NCBI GenBank assembly: GCA_937925855.1 | Contig: CALAMO010000007.1 | Coordinates: 39,670-103,669, forward strand | DNA length: 64,000 bases | Source: an uncultured Thiotrichaceae bacterium | GTDB taxonomy: Bacteria > Pseudomonadota > Gammaproteobacteria > Thiotrichales > Thiotrichaceae | Reading direction: 5' to 3' | Shown: piece by piece, positions 39,665 through 49,796 of the stretch | Numbering within the stretch: position 1 is the stretch's first letter | How the letters are laid out: every line of letters starts with the position of its first letter | The notes under the pieces: model-generated | Seen by the model: only the letters and a program-made list of their open reading frames with translations | What the model was told of the DNA's origin: nothing | Databases searched by the model: none | Program-made: the position numbers and the translations under genes

Positions 39665-40072
39665 CTAATCATACCACTTATGATAGGCGCGGCGTTTACC
39701 GGCGCGCTGTGTAATTACGCCCATGATTTTATCCTTGCCGTTGATTTGGAGGTTGGGGTAGAGTGAATTTAGCGGCTCTAAGTAATAGTGCTTATCGACA
39801 ATGCGCAGTCGCCGAAAAATATATGCATTGGCTGCGTCTTTTGCCAATACATAAGCCCCATCACGCACCACGCCACCGGGGTCAATAATGATAATGCAGC
39901 CTGGGTCAAACTCAGGCAGCATGCTGTCATCGGTGACGCTGAGCGCAAAGGGTTCAGCGGCGGCGCAGCTGCTACCATCCGCTAGCTCAGCCTGGGCGCT
40001 GTCTTGGCCGTTGTTTTTGGCTGCTGTGCCCGGCTTGAAAATTTGGGCGATAGGAATATGGGTTTCTGCCAT
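39665..40072 (-). CDS. S24/LexA-like peptidase-fold protein lacking an HTH domain
   Basis: LSVTDDSMLPEFDPGCIIIIDPGGVVRDGAYVLAKDAANAYIFRRLRI. Confidence 0.75.
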   Translation of the reverse strand: MAETHIPIAQIFKPGTAAKNNGQDSAQAELADGSSCAAAEPFALSVTDDSMLPEFDPGCIIIIDPGGVVRDGAYVLAKDAANAYIFRRLRIVDKHYYLEPLNSLYPNLQINGKDKIMGVITQRAGKRRAYHKWYD

Positions 40073-40085
40073 TGGTTCATTTTTC

Positions 40086-41570
40086 CTACGATTTTTTCCT
40101 GGGTGCTGGCTTGGGTGCGGGATGGTCAGGATAGGGTGCCTGATTGCGGGCGTTTAAACTAAATTCACTGCGGGTGACATGACGCTCTGGTTCATACCAA
40201 TGCAGCTTATCATGCAGCTGCACGACTTCGCCTACAATTGTCAGGGTGGGTGCGCGCACGCCACGCTCTTGTATAAGCGCAGGTAGCGTTGCCAGCGTGC
40301 CAATATGTACGCGCTGCTGGCGCGTTGTGCCCTGTTCGACTAGTGCCGCAGGCATCTCGGCAGGCATGCCGTGGGCGATGAGCTGTTGGCTGATAATCGG
40401 CATGCCGGTGAGTCCCATATAAAACACCAGGGTCTGGCTGGGGCGTGCCAGCTTATCCCAGTCAAGATCAATGCTGCCATCGCGCAGGTGACCCGTCGCA
40501 AAGGTACAGGATTGGGCATAATCACGGTGGGTCAGCGGTATACCCGCATAGGATGCACAGCCCGCTGCGGCGGTAACACCGGGGACGACCTGAAAGGCGA
40601 TGCCGTTTTGGGCCAGTGTTTCAATTTCTTCACCGCCCCGCCCAAAGATAAATGGGTCGCCGCCTTTAAGGCGCAGGACGCGCTTGCCTTGGTGGGCGAG
40701 TTTGACTAGCAGATCGTTGATGTCTTCCTGGGGTACGGCATGGTTGGACTTTTGTTTGCCAACATAAATACGCTCCGCATTATAATTAGCCATATCCAGA
40801 ATAGATTTTGCCACCAGCCGGTCATACACCATTACATCGGCCTGCTGCATGAGGCGTAGGGCACGAAAAGTTAACAGGTCTGGGTCGCCTGGCCCAGCCC
40901 CAACCAAATAAACCTCACCCACCGGCGGTAAATCTGGCTCAGTCAACAGCGTATCGAGCAGGCGCTCTGCGGCGCGGCTGTCACCATTATAGACCAGCTC
41001 GGCAAAGGGGCCGTGTAATGCCTGTTCCCAGAACTGTTTGCGCTGGGCTGAGGTGGGGAAACGCTGTTTCACCCGTTCACGATAGGCTTCAGTAATGGCT
41101 GCGAGTTGGCCGGTAGAGGAGGGTATTACCGTTTCTAGCTTCATGCGCAGTTGGCGTGCTAGTACAGGCGAAGCGCCGCCGGTGGACACGGCAATACACA
41201 CCGGTGATCGATCCACAATGGAGGGCGTGATAAAACTGCATTCGCTGCGCTTATCCGCAACATTCACCGGGATGTTATGCGCGTGTGCCAGCTCGGCGAC
41301 GCGGGCGTTTACGGCGCGTTTGTCCGTGGCCGCAATAGCGAGTTTCTTACCCGTAAGATCGCTGTCCCGAAACGGACGGGCGTGATAACTCACCTGCTGC
41401 GGATAGCGCGCTATAATGAGGTCGAGTTCGGGCGCGAGTTGAGGTGAGACCAGCGAGACGTGTGCACCACTTTGTAACAGGGTTTCTACTTTGCGCTGGG
41501 CCACTTTTCCTGCGCCTACAACCAGGCAAGGTTGCGCATGCAGCTGTAAAAAAACCGGATAATGTTCCAC
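40086..41570 (-). CDS. cysG: Siroheme synthase (uroporphyrinogen methyltransferase/ferrochelatase)
   Basis: N-terminal LVVGAGKVAQRKVETLL; C-terminal VYLVGAGPGDPDLLTFRALRLMQQADVMVYDRLV. Confidence 0.95.
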   Translation of the reverse strand: MEHYPVFLQLHAQPCLVVGAGKVAQRKVETLLQSGAHVSLVSPQLAPELDLIIARYPQQVSYHARPFRDSDLTGKKLAIAATDKRAVNARVAELAHAHNIPVNVADKRSECSFITPSIVDRSPVCIAVSTGGASPVLARQLRMKLETVIPSSTGQLAAITEAYRERVKQRFPTSAQRKQFWEQALHGPFAELVYNGDSRAAERLLDTLLTEPDLPPVGEVYLVGAGPGDPDLLTFRALRLMQQADVMVYDRLVAKSILDMANYNAERIYVGKQKSNHAVPQEDINDLLVKLAHQGKRVLRLKGGDPFIFGRGGEEIETLAQNGIAFQVVPGVTAAAGCASYAGIPLTHRDYAQSCTFATGHLRDGSIDLDWDKLARPSQTLVFYMGLTGMPIISQQLIAHGMPAEMPAALVEQGTTRQQRVHIGTLATLPALIQERGVRAPTLTIVGEVVQLHDKLHWYEPERHVTRSEFSLNARNQAPYPDHPAPKPAPRKKS

Positions 41571-41571
41571 G

Positions 41572-41808
41572 CTATTTTTCCCACTCCATTAGGATGGGCT
41601 GTTCGCGTTTTTCCTGTAGATTTTCTTCCGCTTCCAGCTGAGTACCTGCAAAAACCAGCTTATAAGTGGCCTGTTCGCCCGCAGTGGTTGCTGCACGTAG
41701 CGTTCTAGCCAGCGCGCGGGCTGATTTATAGTCGTCAAAATAGTCCTGTAGCACCAGGTTTTTAACGATCTTTGTGGGCTGTGTGATTTTGAAAACGTAA
41801 TAGGGCAT
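41572..41808 (-). CDS. Conserved-looking small hypothetical protein directly upstream of cysG
   Basis: 78 aa ORF ending 1 bp before the cysG start. Confidence 0.65.
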   Translation of the reverse strand: MPYYVFKITQPTKIVKNLVLQDYFDDYKSARALARTLRAATTAGEQATYKLVFAGTQLEAEENLQEKREQPILMEWEK

Positions 41809-42009
41809 TGGCGCTTACCGTAGTTAATGCTGTGAGACAGCCTGCTAATAGAGCAGAAGCTGTTGCATCGGGCTGTTGTTGTCAGGCCCAGATTCTAACG
41901 CTGATCAGCGCAGGGGGGAATATACCTGTTGGTACGCATGCGGGGAAAGTTTATGCCAGCAGCGTGTGCTGCTGGCGGGTAGGCTGAGTGCTGAGTAGAA
42001 TCTAGGCTA

Positions 42010-42621
42010 TTAACCTAAATCGTCAAGCTTCATCTGGATAAACTCAGTAGAACCGCCCTGATTCGTAAGGATGGCTCGCTCATAGGCTTTGCGCGCTTCG
42101 TCCGTTTTCTTTTGGGCTGCAAAAATATCGCCTTTGATCTCTTCCAGCAGAGACTCGTATGCTTCGGGATAATCCAGTGCGGTTAATTCCAGTGCTTTGT
42201 CGGCTTGATCCATTACCAGCAGCACGCGCGCTAGGCGCAAACGAGCCACATCTTGGTATTCCAGTTCGCTGCTTTCGGCAATCACCCATTCTAATGCTTC
42301 GGCAGCCTTTGGGTATTCACCAGCTTCAGCGTGATCTTTAGCCATTTGCAGACCCGCCATCGCGCCATAAGGGGTGGCACCATATTCATCGCGTAACTGC
42401 TGCAGAATGCGGGTCGCATCTTCTGGTTTTTCTGCGCTCTGGCTTTCACTATACAGCGCAGAGGCGTTTTCAGCCGTCGTTATTTTATGGTCTTTCCAAT
42501 ATTCCCAGCCAAAGAGCGCGCTCACAGCCAGTGCAACGCCTACAATGACTGAGGTGCCGTTTTCTTTCCACCACGCTTTGAGTTCTTCTGCTTTTTCTTC
42601 GTCGGTTTTAAAATCAGTCAT
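42010..42621 (-). CDS. YfgM-like TPR periplasmic chaperone (SecYEG ancillary subunit)
   Basis: EEKAEELKAWWKENGTSVIVGVALAVSALFGWEYWKDHK then TPR; located downstream of hisS. Confidence 0.85.
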   Translation of the reverse strand: MTDFKTDEEKAEELKAWWKENGTSVIVGVALAVSALFGWEYWKDHKITTAENASALYSESQSAEKPEDATRILQQLRDEYGATPYGAMAGLQMAKDHAEAGEYPKAAEALEWVIAESSELEYQDVARLRLARVLLVMDQADKALELTALDYPEAYESLLEEIKGDIFAAQKKTDEARKAYERAILTNQGGSTEFIQMKLDDLG

Positions 42622-42688
42622 GTTTATGCCTTAGTCTGAGCTTGATCTTTATGCCAAATAGTTGGGAGTGCATTGTATCGATTGAAGA

Positions 42689-44044
42689 TTAAATAGCAAG
42701 CAGCGATTGAATATAGGGCACCAGCTTGCCTGTAGGAATTGATTGCTGAGTTTGCTGTCGTAGGTCTTTCACTAAAATTTCATCGTGTTCAAATTCAGTC
42801 TCGCCCGCAATTAAGGCGATTTTGATGCCTTTTTTATTAGCGTGTGCCAACTGATTCTTAAGTTTTTTAGGCTCAAGATATATTTCAGTTTTAATGCCGG
42901 CTGTTCTAAGCTGAGCGGTGAGTGCCAAATAGTGCGTCATCTTCGACTGATCAATGACGGTCACTAAAACTGGCGCAATGCTTTGTGGGCCAACCGTTAG
43001 AATTTGTTTTTCAATCAGCTCACCCAGCAGGCGACTCAAGCCAATGGAAATGCCTACGCCGGGATAGCGTTTTTTAGAAAAGTTCTCCGCGAGATTGTCA
43101 TACCGCCCGCCGCTGCAAATGCTGCCAATTGAGGGATTTGATAATAGCTGGGTTTCGTAGACGGTGCCGGTATAGTAATCAAGCCCGCGCGCAATACTTA
43201 GGTCGATTTTAAAAGCGGTTGCGGGTACGCCGAATGCGGTAATGGCTGTGCAGACCGTGGTGAGCTCAGTTACCCCTTGGCTAAACGTTTCACCATAATC
43301 AAGAGCCTGTAGTTCATTGAGTATGGCATTGACAGGGCCGTTGATACTGAAAAACCCAGTGATGGCGCTTAGTGCTTTTGGATCAGCCCCTAGCGCAGTT
43401 AGGCGCTGAGTGACGTCTTCCAGGCCGGTTTTTTCAAGATCATCAATAATATTGAGTGCTTCTAGCTCGGCAGCATCGCCTTGAATACCGAAATGATTCA
43501 AAATTCCTTTCAGCACTTTGCGATTGTTAATGCGAATAACAAAAGCGCCAATTTCGAGCGAGCTGAAGATTTGATAGATGACTGCCGGTATTTCAGCATC
43601 GTACAGCAGCGACAGCTGACCGTCGCCGATCACATCAACGTCACACTGATAGAACTGGCGATAGCGTTTATTTTGGGCGCGTTCGCCGCGCCATACCGGT
43701 TGAATCTGGTAGCGCTTAAACGGAAAGACCAGCCGATGGCCGTTCTGGGCGACATAGCGCGCTAGGGGCAGCGTGAGGTCGAAGTGCAGCGCATAGTCTT
43801 TTGCGGCAGAATCGCTGGCATCCTGCAGGCGGTGTAAGCCATAAATTTCCTTATCATTACCGCCTTTCGCAAGGATATGGCTGGTGCGTTCAACCGCGCT
43901 TGTTTCTATCGGGATGGCGCCACAGCCCTCATAAGCCTCGCGTATTTTGGCGATGACTTGATTAAACAATATCTGGGCTTCAGGACTAAATTCGGGAAAT
44001 CCAGATATGTTTTTGAGGATATGTTTATCTGCGCTTGCTGGCAT
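42689..44044 (-). CDS. hisS: Histidine--tRNA ligase
   Basis: GCGAIPIETSAVERTSHI, FDLTLPLARYVAQN, ARGLDYYTGTVYE. Confidence 0.92.
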   Translation of the reverse strand: MPASADKHILKNISGFPEFSPEAQILFNQVIAKIREAYEGCGAIPIETSAVERTSHILAKGGNDKEIYGLHRLQDASDSAAKDYALHFDLTLPLARYVAQNGHRLVFPFKRYQIQPVWRGERAQNKRYRQFYQCDVDVIGDGQLSLLYDAEIPAVIYQIFSSLEIGAFVIRINNRKVLKGILNHFGIQGDAAELEALNIIDDLEKTGLEDVTQRLTALGADPKALSAITGFFSINGPVNAILNELQALDYGETFSQGVTELTTVCTAITAFGVPATAFKIDLSIARGLDYYTGTVYETQLLSNPSIGSICSGGRYDNLAENFSKKRYPGVGISIGLSRLLGELIEKQILTVGPQSIAPVLVTVIDQSKMTHYLALTAQLRTAGIKTEIYLEPKKLKNQLAHANKKGIKIALIAGETEFEHDEILVKDLRQQTQQSIPTGKLVPYIQSLLAI

Positions 44045-44099
44045 GAGATTTTCTGCTATTTCGAGTCAGTGTCTGAGTGTTTAATCTTGGTTCACAGTC

Positions 44100-45656
44100 T
44101 TAGTTTACGCTGAACTGAGAGACGCTGCCTTTGGTGTAAGGTTTTTGGTCGACCAGCTGACCGTTTAGGTAAATCTTCACGCCGGGTGCATTACCTACCC
44201 TAAAGTTCAGGGGGGTGCGTGCTGTTAGGTTGCGCCGCGTGCCTGGGCTGCTGAGGGCAGCAAAGATATTTTTCCCATTGGCATCTTTGATTGACATCCA
44301 TACGTTAGCGGAGAAAACCAGGCGAATCGCGACGTTGCCCTCCATCGGTTGCTTAAAGTTGTCTTTCTTTTCTTGCTCGGCCTTCTCGGCGGCCAGCTTC
44401 CTAGCTTTTTCTTCCTCAGCTGCTTTTTGCGCAGCTTCTGCTTCGGCCAATTTCTTAGCTTCCTCTTCCGCTTTTTTAGCGGCTTCTGCTAGACGTTGTG
44501 CTTCTTGCTGAGCAGCTTCTTCGGCAAGTCTTTTTGCTTCGGCTTCTTCCTCGGCTTTTCTGGCGGTTTCTTCCTCTGCCTGCTGCTGTGCACGTTCTTC
44601 TTCTGCTAGCTTGGCGGCGATGGCCTCGGTACTTTCGGGATCTTCAGCGGTCGCGTCAGTGGTGCTGTCTGTGTTTTCCGCACTATCGTTGTCGGCATTG
44701 CCATCTGTGGTTACTTCTGTCGTGGCCGCTTGCGTTGTGTTCTCTGCTATCGTAGTGGACGTGCTGGCGCTGTTGGTTTGTGCGGTCAAGTTGTTTGTAT
44801 CTGTGCTGTCAGCAGTCGTGTTGTCGTCATTGTCGCCCGCTGTTGTTTGGCTGCTGTTGTCGGTGTCAGTCACTGTGCTATCGTTATCACTGTTTGCACC
44901 GCTGCTGTCTTGATTGGCGTCCTGATTATTTAAGGCGAGCTGCTCGTTATTAGTGTTGGGCGCGGCGGTATCATTGCTGCTGCTTGAAATTGCAGTGACG
45001 TCTGTTTGGCTGGCGTTGTCACCCTCTGTGTCGCTGGCGAGACTAGCGTCGTCGCTCATGGCGTTATTATCATCACTAGCAGTCGCTTCATTATTCTGCG
45101 CGGTTGAAGCCGTATTATCGGCGATTGCAATTTGCTGTTCCGTTGGCGGTTCTGAAAAGGAGCGCCAGGTCGCAGTGGCCCATTGGCTAACTGCCGGAAT
45201 CATTGACAGTACGCCAAGCACCAGGACCATCAGCATCAGGCCAGCCAGCTTAACGGTGGATGGTGAGACCGCCGGTTTATTGTTAGCGCGCTGGAGCTGT
45301 GTAGCCGGGGCAAAGGCAGGCACATCATTAGGGTCAGCACCGCGCAATATTTCATAGCGGCGGATTAATTCGTTGGGATCACTTTCATTCAGACGGGCAT
45401 AGCTGCGCAGATAGCCTCGAATATAAGGAGGTTCCGGTAGATTGTCGAACTCTTCTGCCTCAAGGGATTTCAGCACGCCCAGCGGCAGTCGCATTTCAGC
45501 GGCAGCCTGTTTGATGTCCATGTCGGCCCCGGCACGGCACTTTTCTAAACCGCGTGTTAAAGAGCCGGGACTAACAATGGTCTCATCAATGATGGTTTGT
45601 TCTGTCGTGTCCGCAGAGTGTGCTGTCCTGGCTGTATCTGTGGTTTTGTCCGTCAC
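44100..45656 (-). CDS. RodZ-like HTH/TM protein with low-complexity and TolA-like insert
   Basis: N-terminal HTH (MDIKQAAAEMRLPLGVLKSLEAEEFDNLPEPPYIRGYLRSYARL), TM, DUF4115-like C-terminus. Confidence 0.8.
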   Translation of the reverse strand: MTDKTTDTARTAHSADTTEQTIIDETIVSPGSLTRGLEKCRAGADMDIKQAAAEMRLPLGVLKSLEAEEFDNLPEPPYIRGYLRSYARLNESDPNELIRRYEILRGADPNDVPAFAPATQLQRANNKPAVSPSTVKLAGLMLMVLVLGVLSMIPAVSQWATATWRSFSEPPTEQQIAIADNTASTAQNNEATASDDNNAMSDDASLASDTEGDNASQTDVTAISSSSNDTAAPNTNNEQLALNNQDANQDSSGANSDNDSTVTDTDNSSQTTAGDNDDNTTADSTDTNNLTAQTNSASTSTTIAENTTQAATTEVTTDGNADNDSAENTDSTTDATAEDPESTEAIAAKLAEEERAQQQAEEETARKAEEEAEAKRLAEEAAQQEAQRLAEAAKKAEEEAKKLAEAEAAQKAAEEEKARKLAAEKAEQEKKDNFKQPMEGNVAIRLVFSANVWMSIKDANGKNIFAALSSPGTRRNLTARTPLNFRVGNAPGVKIYLNGQLVDQKPYTKGSVSQFSVN

Positions 45657-45671
45657 GCCTTAACTCCAAAA

Positions 45672-46412
45672 TTAATTAAGTTCACTCGCTTCCTTGCTAT
45701 TCGGGAAGTTTGCCAACAATTGAGCTGAACATTTTTGTGCAGATGCCACTTCATTCAGTGCCGTAGAAATACGATAGCACAACTTCAGTGTCTCCGATGT
45801 GATCGGAGCACGTTCATTATACCGATAAAGATAGGCTTGTGCCTTAGCATTTTTATTTTGTCGATGCGATAATTCGGCCATGTGATAGAGGGCTGAAGGG
45901 AAGGTGGGGTTGAGGGATAATGCTTTACTTAGATAGCCCTCAGCTCTGCGATAATTGTTGCGTTTTTTTAGGCAGATACCGGCATTAGTAAACGCAAATT
46001 CTGGTGTGTCATACAAGGGGTTTGCCGTCGCGCGCAAAAAAGCCATCTCTGCTCTGTTGACCGCACCATGTTTACACAGGAACGACCCATAATTATTAAG
46101 CAGCTCAGGATTATTACGGTCTTGTTTAACGGCTAGGGCAAAGTAGCGGGCGGCCAGCTGCTTATTACCAATTCGATCCTGTAGCAGGGCATAATAGTGC
46201 TGAACTGTGGGGGATTTTGGGTTGGCGGCTAAGGCTTTGCCAAGGTACTGCTGCGCCAACTTCAAGCGATTGCGCTGTAGATAACCGATGCCTAGCTGAG
46301 CGTGGTAGCCCGCAGCTTCAAGACTCTTACTTTTTTTGCTATTAGTGGCGCAGCCCTGCATTAGGGCGCTTGCTGCTAGTAGGACGATGATCAGGGTCAG
46401 TTTTATTTTCAT
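45672..46412 (-). CDS. pilF: Type IV pilus biogenesis/stability lipoprotein (PilF/PilW-like, TPR)
   Basis: Start at [21 protein letters not shown] (lipobox), TPRs; located after rlmN. Confidence 0.85.
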   Translation of the reverse strand: MKIKLTLIIVLLAASALMQGCATNSKKSKSLEAAGYHAQLGIGYLQRNRLKLAQQYLGKALAANPKSPTVQHYYALLQDRIGNKQLAARYFALAVKQDRNNPELLNNYGSFLCKHGAVNRAEMAFLRATANPLYDTPEFAFTNAGICLKKRNNYRRAEGYLSKALSLNPTFPSALYHMAELSHRQNKNAKAQAYLYRYNERAPITSETLKLCYRISTALNEVASAQKCSAQLLANFPNSKEASELN

Positions 46413-47523
46413 TGTTATTAACTCTCTGCTCAATACGGGCGAAGTGAATTTCTCTTCGACTGCGGTCGTTGACTTTCCCAGCCAGTTGGCCGCAGGCCGC
46501 GTCAATATCTTCACCGCGTGTTTTTCTAGTAATCACAGTATAACCTGCATTTACCAGAATGTCGCGAAACCGATGTATACGGTTGTTACTGGAACGTTTA
46601 TAGCGCGTATCGGGGAAAGGATTAAACGGGATTAGGTTGATTTTGGATGGAATGCCACGTAGCAGTGTGGCTAGTTGTTGGGCATGTTCATCACTATCGT
46701 TCACCTTGTCCAGCATGACATATTCCCAAGTAATATGTTTGCGCTGTGTTTCTTTTTTATCCAGAAAACGGCGACATTCCGTTAATAAGCGTTCAATAGG
46801 GTATTTTCGATTCAGCGGCACCAGCTGGTCACGCAGCGCATCATTGGGTGCATGTAGAGACACCGCTAGCGAAACATCAATGACATCGCCCAAGCGGTCT
46901 AAGGCGGGCACAACGCCGGAGGTGCTGACGGTGACCCGGCGTCGGCTGAGGCCATAGGCATGGTCATCCATCATCAGCGCTAGCGCGGCAACCAGTGGCT
47001 CAAAGTTAAGCAGTGGTTCGCCCATGCCCATCATCACCACATTAGTGACGGCACGCGGGCCTTTCGGGTCGCGTTGCAACGCGCGTTTGGCAATCCACAG
47101 CTGCCCAATGATTTCGGCGACGGTCAGGTTGCGGTTAAAGCCCTGGCGGGCGGTGGAGCAGAAGGTGCAATCCAGCGCACAGCCCACCTGAGAAGAGATG
47201 CACAGCGTGCCGCGATCATCTTCTGGGATAAATACGGTCTCAATGGCGTTACCGTCGTCCAGCCGCAGCAGCCATTTATAGGTGCCATCGGCGGATTGCT
47301 GCTCCATCGCAATTTCCGGGGGGCGGATTTCGGTGTGTTCCTGCAAGAAGGCGCGCAAGTCTTTGCTTAGGTTACTCATCTGATCAACGTCGGTCACCCC
47401 CATCTGGTGCAGCCATTTAATCACCTGCGTTGCACGAAAAGGCTTTTCGCCAACGGTGCGAAAGTAATCTTTCAGCGCCTCCTGGCTATAGTTCAACAGA
47501 TTGACTTTAGTGGCGGTGGGCAT
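46342..47523 (-). CDS. rlmN: 23S rRNA/tRNA adenine-2 methyltransferase RlmN
   Basis: [26 protein letters not shown] radical-SAM CxxxCxxC; start placed at [10 protein letters not shown] (47523). Confidence 0.94.
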   Translation of the reverse strand: MPTATKVNLLNYSQEALKDYFRTVGEKPFRATQVIKWLHQMGVTDVDQMSNLSKDLRAFLQEHTEIRPPEIAMEQQSADGTYKWLLRLDDGNAIETVFIPEDDRGTLCISSQVGCALDCTFCSTARQGFNRNLTVAEIIGQLWIAKRALQRDPKGPRAVTNVVMMGMGEPLLNFEPLVAALALMMDDHAYGLSRRRVTVSTSGVVPALDRLGDVIDVSLAVSLHAPNDALRDQLVPLNRKYPIERLLTECRRFLDKKETQRKHITWEYVMLDKVNDSDEHAQQLATLLRGIPSKINLIPFNPFPDTRYKRSSNNRIHRFRDILVNAGYTVITRKTRGEDIDAACGQLAGKVNDRSRREIHFARIEQRVNNNENKTDPDHRPTSSKRPNAGLRH

Positions 47524-47586
47524 GTGGGTTCCGGTAGGTTGCGCAGCGCTTCGCCATGACGGAAAACGCTGCGCCAATAATCAGTA

Positions 47587-48015
47587 TTAGCGTGTACGTG
47601 GACACAGTCCATCAGCGAAGAAGAAAGCAATTTCAATTGCTGCGTTTTCTGCACTGTCTGAGCCGTGTACAGCATTTTCGTCAATGCTGTCCGCGAAGTC
47701 CGCGCGAATTGTGCCAGCATCCGCGTCTTTTGGGTTAGTGGCGCCCATGAGTTCACGGTTTTTAGCAACGGCGTCTTCGCCTTCCAGCACCTGTACCATA
47801 ACTGGGCCAGAGGTCATAAAGTTAACGAGGTCAGCAAAGAACGGACGTTCCTTATGCACAGCATAGAAACCCTCGGCTTGTTCTTGGCTGAGGTGAATCA
47901 TTTGTGCAGCGATGACCTGTAGACCCGCGTTTTCAAAACGGCTGTAGATCTGGCCGATCACATTTTTAGCGACCGCGTCCGGCTTGATAATAGAAATTGT
48001 GCGTTCGATAGACAC
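47587..48015 (-). CDS. ndk: Nucleoside-diphosphate kinase
   Basis: [53 protein letters not shown]. Confidence 0.97.
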   Translation of the reverse strand: MSIERTISIIKPDAVAKNVIGQIYSRFENAGLQVIAAQMIHLSQEQAEGFYAVHKERPFFADLVNFMTSGPVMVQVLEGEDAVAKNRELMGATNPKDADAGTIRADFADSIDENAVHGSDSAENAAIEIAFFFADGLCPRTR

Positions 48016-48103
48016 TGTTTATCTCCAATGCGTTCAAAGTATTATGGAATCTAATGCGGCGCGATTGTAAAGCCTAGGGAGGTTGCAGGCAAATGAATTG
48101 CAT

Positions 48104-48340
48104 CTATTTCAATTTCGAGGCCCAGATTGCCAGCCGATGTTTAATCTCAGGTAAAGACAGTTTATCCTGTGGCAGCGGCTGAATAATTTTATCGTGGACT
48201 AACAGACGGTAGATATAGTTGATTTTATCTTCTGCCGAGTCCGTTGGTTCAAACTCAACCACTTTCCTGCGTTCACCGTAGACCACGCCTGCTGCAATGG
48301 CTTTTTTTAGCAGTTCTTTTTCATTTTTGAGTTTTTTCAT
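48104..48340 (-). CDS. Small hypothetical protein
   Basis: 78 aa intact ORF, coherent amphipathic sequence; no family recognised. Confidence 0.5.
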   Translation of the reverse strand: MKKLKNEKELLKKAIAAGVVYGERRKVVEFEPTDSAEDKINYIYRLLVHDKIIQPLPQDKLSLPEIKHRLAIWASKLK

Positions 48341-48492
48341 TGTTCTGATTACTTATTAAAGAGTGAATAGCTATGCTGTATTAATTGGCATTATACCCGC
48401 TAAACGGTTTTTGCAAAGCCCGCCCGCATCAGCTGTCAACAGTCTGCTAGAGTAGGCCTGTCAGCGTGTGGCAGGTTCGATGAGGGTAGAAA

Positions 48493-49176
48493 ATGATGAA
48501 AGGGAGAAAGGCTGAGATGCAGAATTTTAACGCGGTACTTTTTGATATGGATGGGCTGCTATTGGACAGTGAAAAGCTAGCCTTGGCGGCTTTCGAGTCG
48601 ACCTGTGCGCGTTTTGAGCTGGGTGACTTATCGCATGTGTTTACCCGTCTGGTGGGTACGAATACCGCCTTGGGTAAGACGCTGTTGCGAGAAGGTCTGG
48701 CGGGTATCATGGATGCTGAGGTGTTTGCAGCGCAGTGGCAAACACAGTATCGAGCGCTGACGGAGGATACACCCATTCCATTAATGCCGGGTGTTGCGGC
48801 ATTTCTAAAGCATACTACGGCCTTAAATATTCCAATGGCAGTGGTGACTTCTAGTACAAGCGCACAGGCCAAGCATAAATTAACACAGGCTGGGATTTTG
48901 GATTATTTCCGCCTGATTGTCGGTGGTGATCAGGTCATGCAGAGCAAACCTGCGCCGGAGATTTACCTGCTAGCGGCGGCACGCATGGCGGTTGAACCTG
49001 CGACTTGTCTAGCGCTGGAAGACTCTGCTAATGGGGTAAAAGCCGCCGTGGCGGCGGGAATGACGGTGGTGCAAATACCAGATTTAGTGCCGCCGGATGA
49101 TGAATTATTAGCGTTGGGCCATACCGTGTTGGATAATATCATGGCGGTGACGAATAATGAGTTCATATGCGCATGA
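48493..49176 (+). CDS. HAD-superfamily hydrolase (beta-phosphoglucomutase-like)
   Basis: VLFDMDGLLLDSEKLAL, VVTSSTSAQAKHKL, CLALEDSANGVKAAVAAGM. Confidence 0.92.
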   Translation: MMKGRKAEMQNFNAVLFDMDGLLLDSEKLALAAFESTCARFELGDLSHVFTRLVGTNTALGKTLLREGLAGIMDAEVFAAQWQTQYRALTEDTPIPLMPGVAAFLKHTTALNIPMAVVTSSTSAQAKHKLTQAGILDYFRLIVGGDQVMQSKPAPEIYLLAAARMAVEPATCLALEDSANGVKAAVAAGMTVVQIPDLVPPDDELLALGHTVLDNIMAVTNNEFICA

Positions 49177-49763
49177 ATCCCCTACTGACAACGCTGCTGG
49201 ATGAAATACATACGCTGCACACTACCGTGCCGGAGGTGGCTGAATTTGTCGCTTTTCCTGATGACTTACAGCCGCTTGACCTGAGTCCGCGGCATTTACC
49301 CTGTGCGGATCACTTCAGGGCCGAGGTGTGTTTTCAAAATGCGGAGCACCCGTTAGCACAGGTGTTATATCAGGCCGGGTCAGTGGCTCACTGGGGTGAT
49401 AGTTACGCTGGGAGCGGGGCCAGCGCTGATTTTATGCAGCGCTTTAGCTGTTACTGTCTAATCGGCAGCGGCGGCATTTGGACAAGTGCAACAATGGCAG
49501 CTTATATGGTCGCTATGCCCGCTGATTTTTATTACCCCTGGCACCAGCATCCGGCTGAAGAACTGTATTATGTGCTGGCCGGAGAAGGTGTCTTTAAGCG
49601 GCAGGAGCAGGTTGGCGAGGTGAGTGTAAACCTGAACGTGGGCGATAGCGCATTCCACGCTTCCAATCAGCCGCACGCCTTGGAAACGCAAGCACAGCCG
49701 GTGATGGCCTATGTGGTGTGGCGCAATCATTTGGGGATTAAGCCGGTGATGATTGGGTCATAA
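49167..49763 (+). CDS. Cupin protein resembling DMSP lyases (DddL/DddQ type)
   Basis: YPWHQHPAEELYYVLAGEGVFKRQ...GDSAFHASNQPHALET: HxH...E...H cupin metal site in DMSP-lyase-like context. Overlaps the HAD gene by 10 bp. Confidence 0.65.
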   Translation: MRMNPLLTTLLDEIHTLHTTVPEVAEFVAFPDDLQPLDLSPRHLPCADHFRAEVCFQNAEHPLAQVLYQAGSVAHWGDSYAGSGASADFMQRFSCYCLIGSGGIWTSATMAAYMVAMPADFYYPWHQHPAEELYYVLAGEGVFKRQEQVGEVSVNLNVGDSAFHASNQPHALETQAQPVMAYVVWRNHLGIKPVMIGS

Positions 49764-49796
49764 CGACTCCGCTTAAGCTATGAAAACCTTCACCCC

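Noticed and set aside
44215-45663. Plus-strand ORFs across the rodZ-like gene
   Set aside because: Antisense shadows of low-complexity coding sequence.
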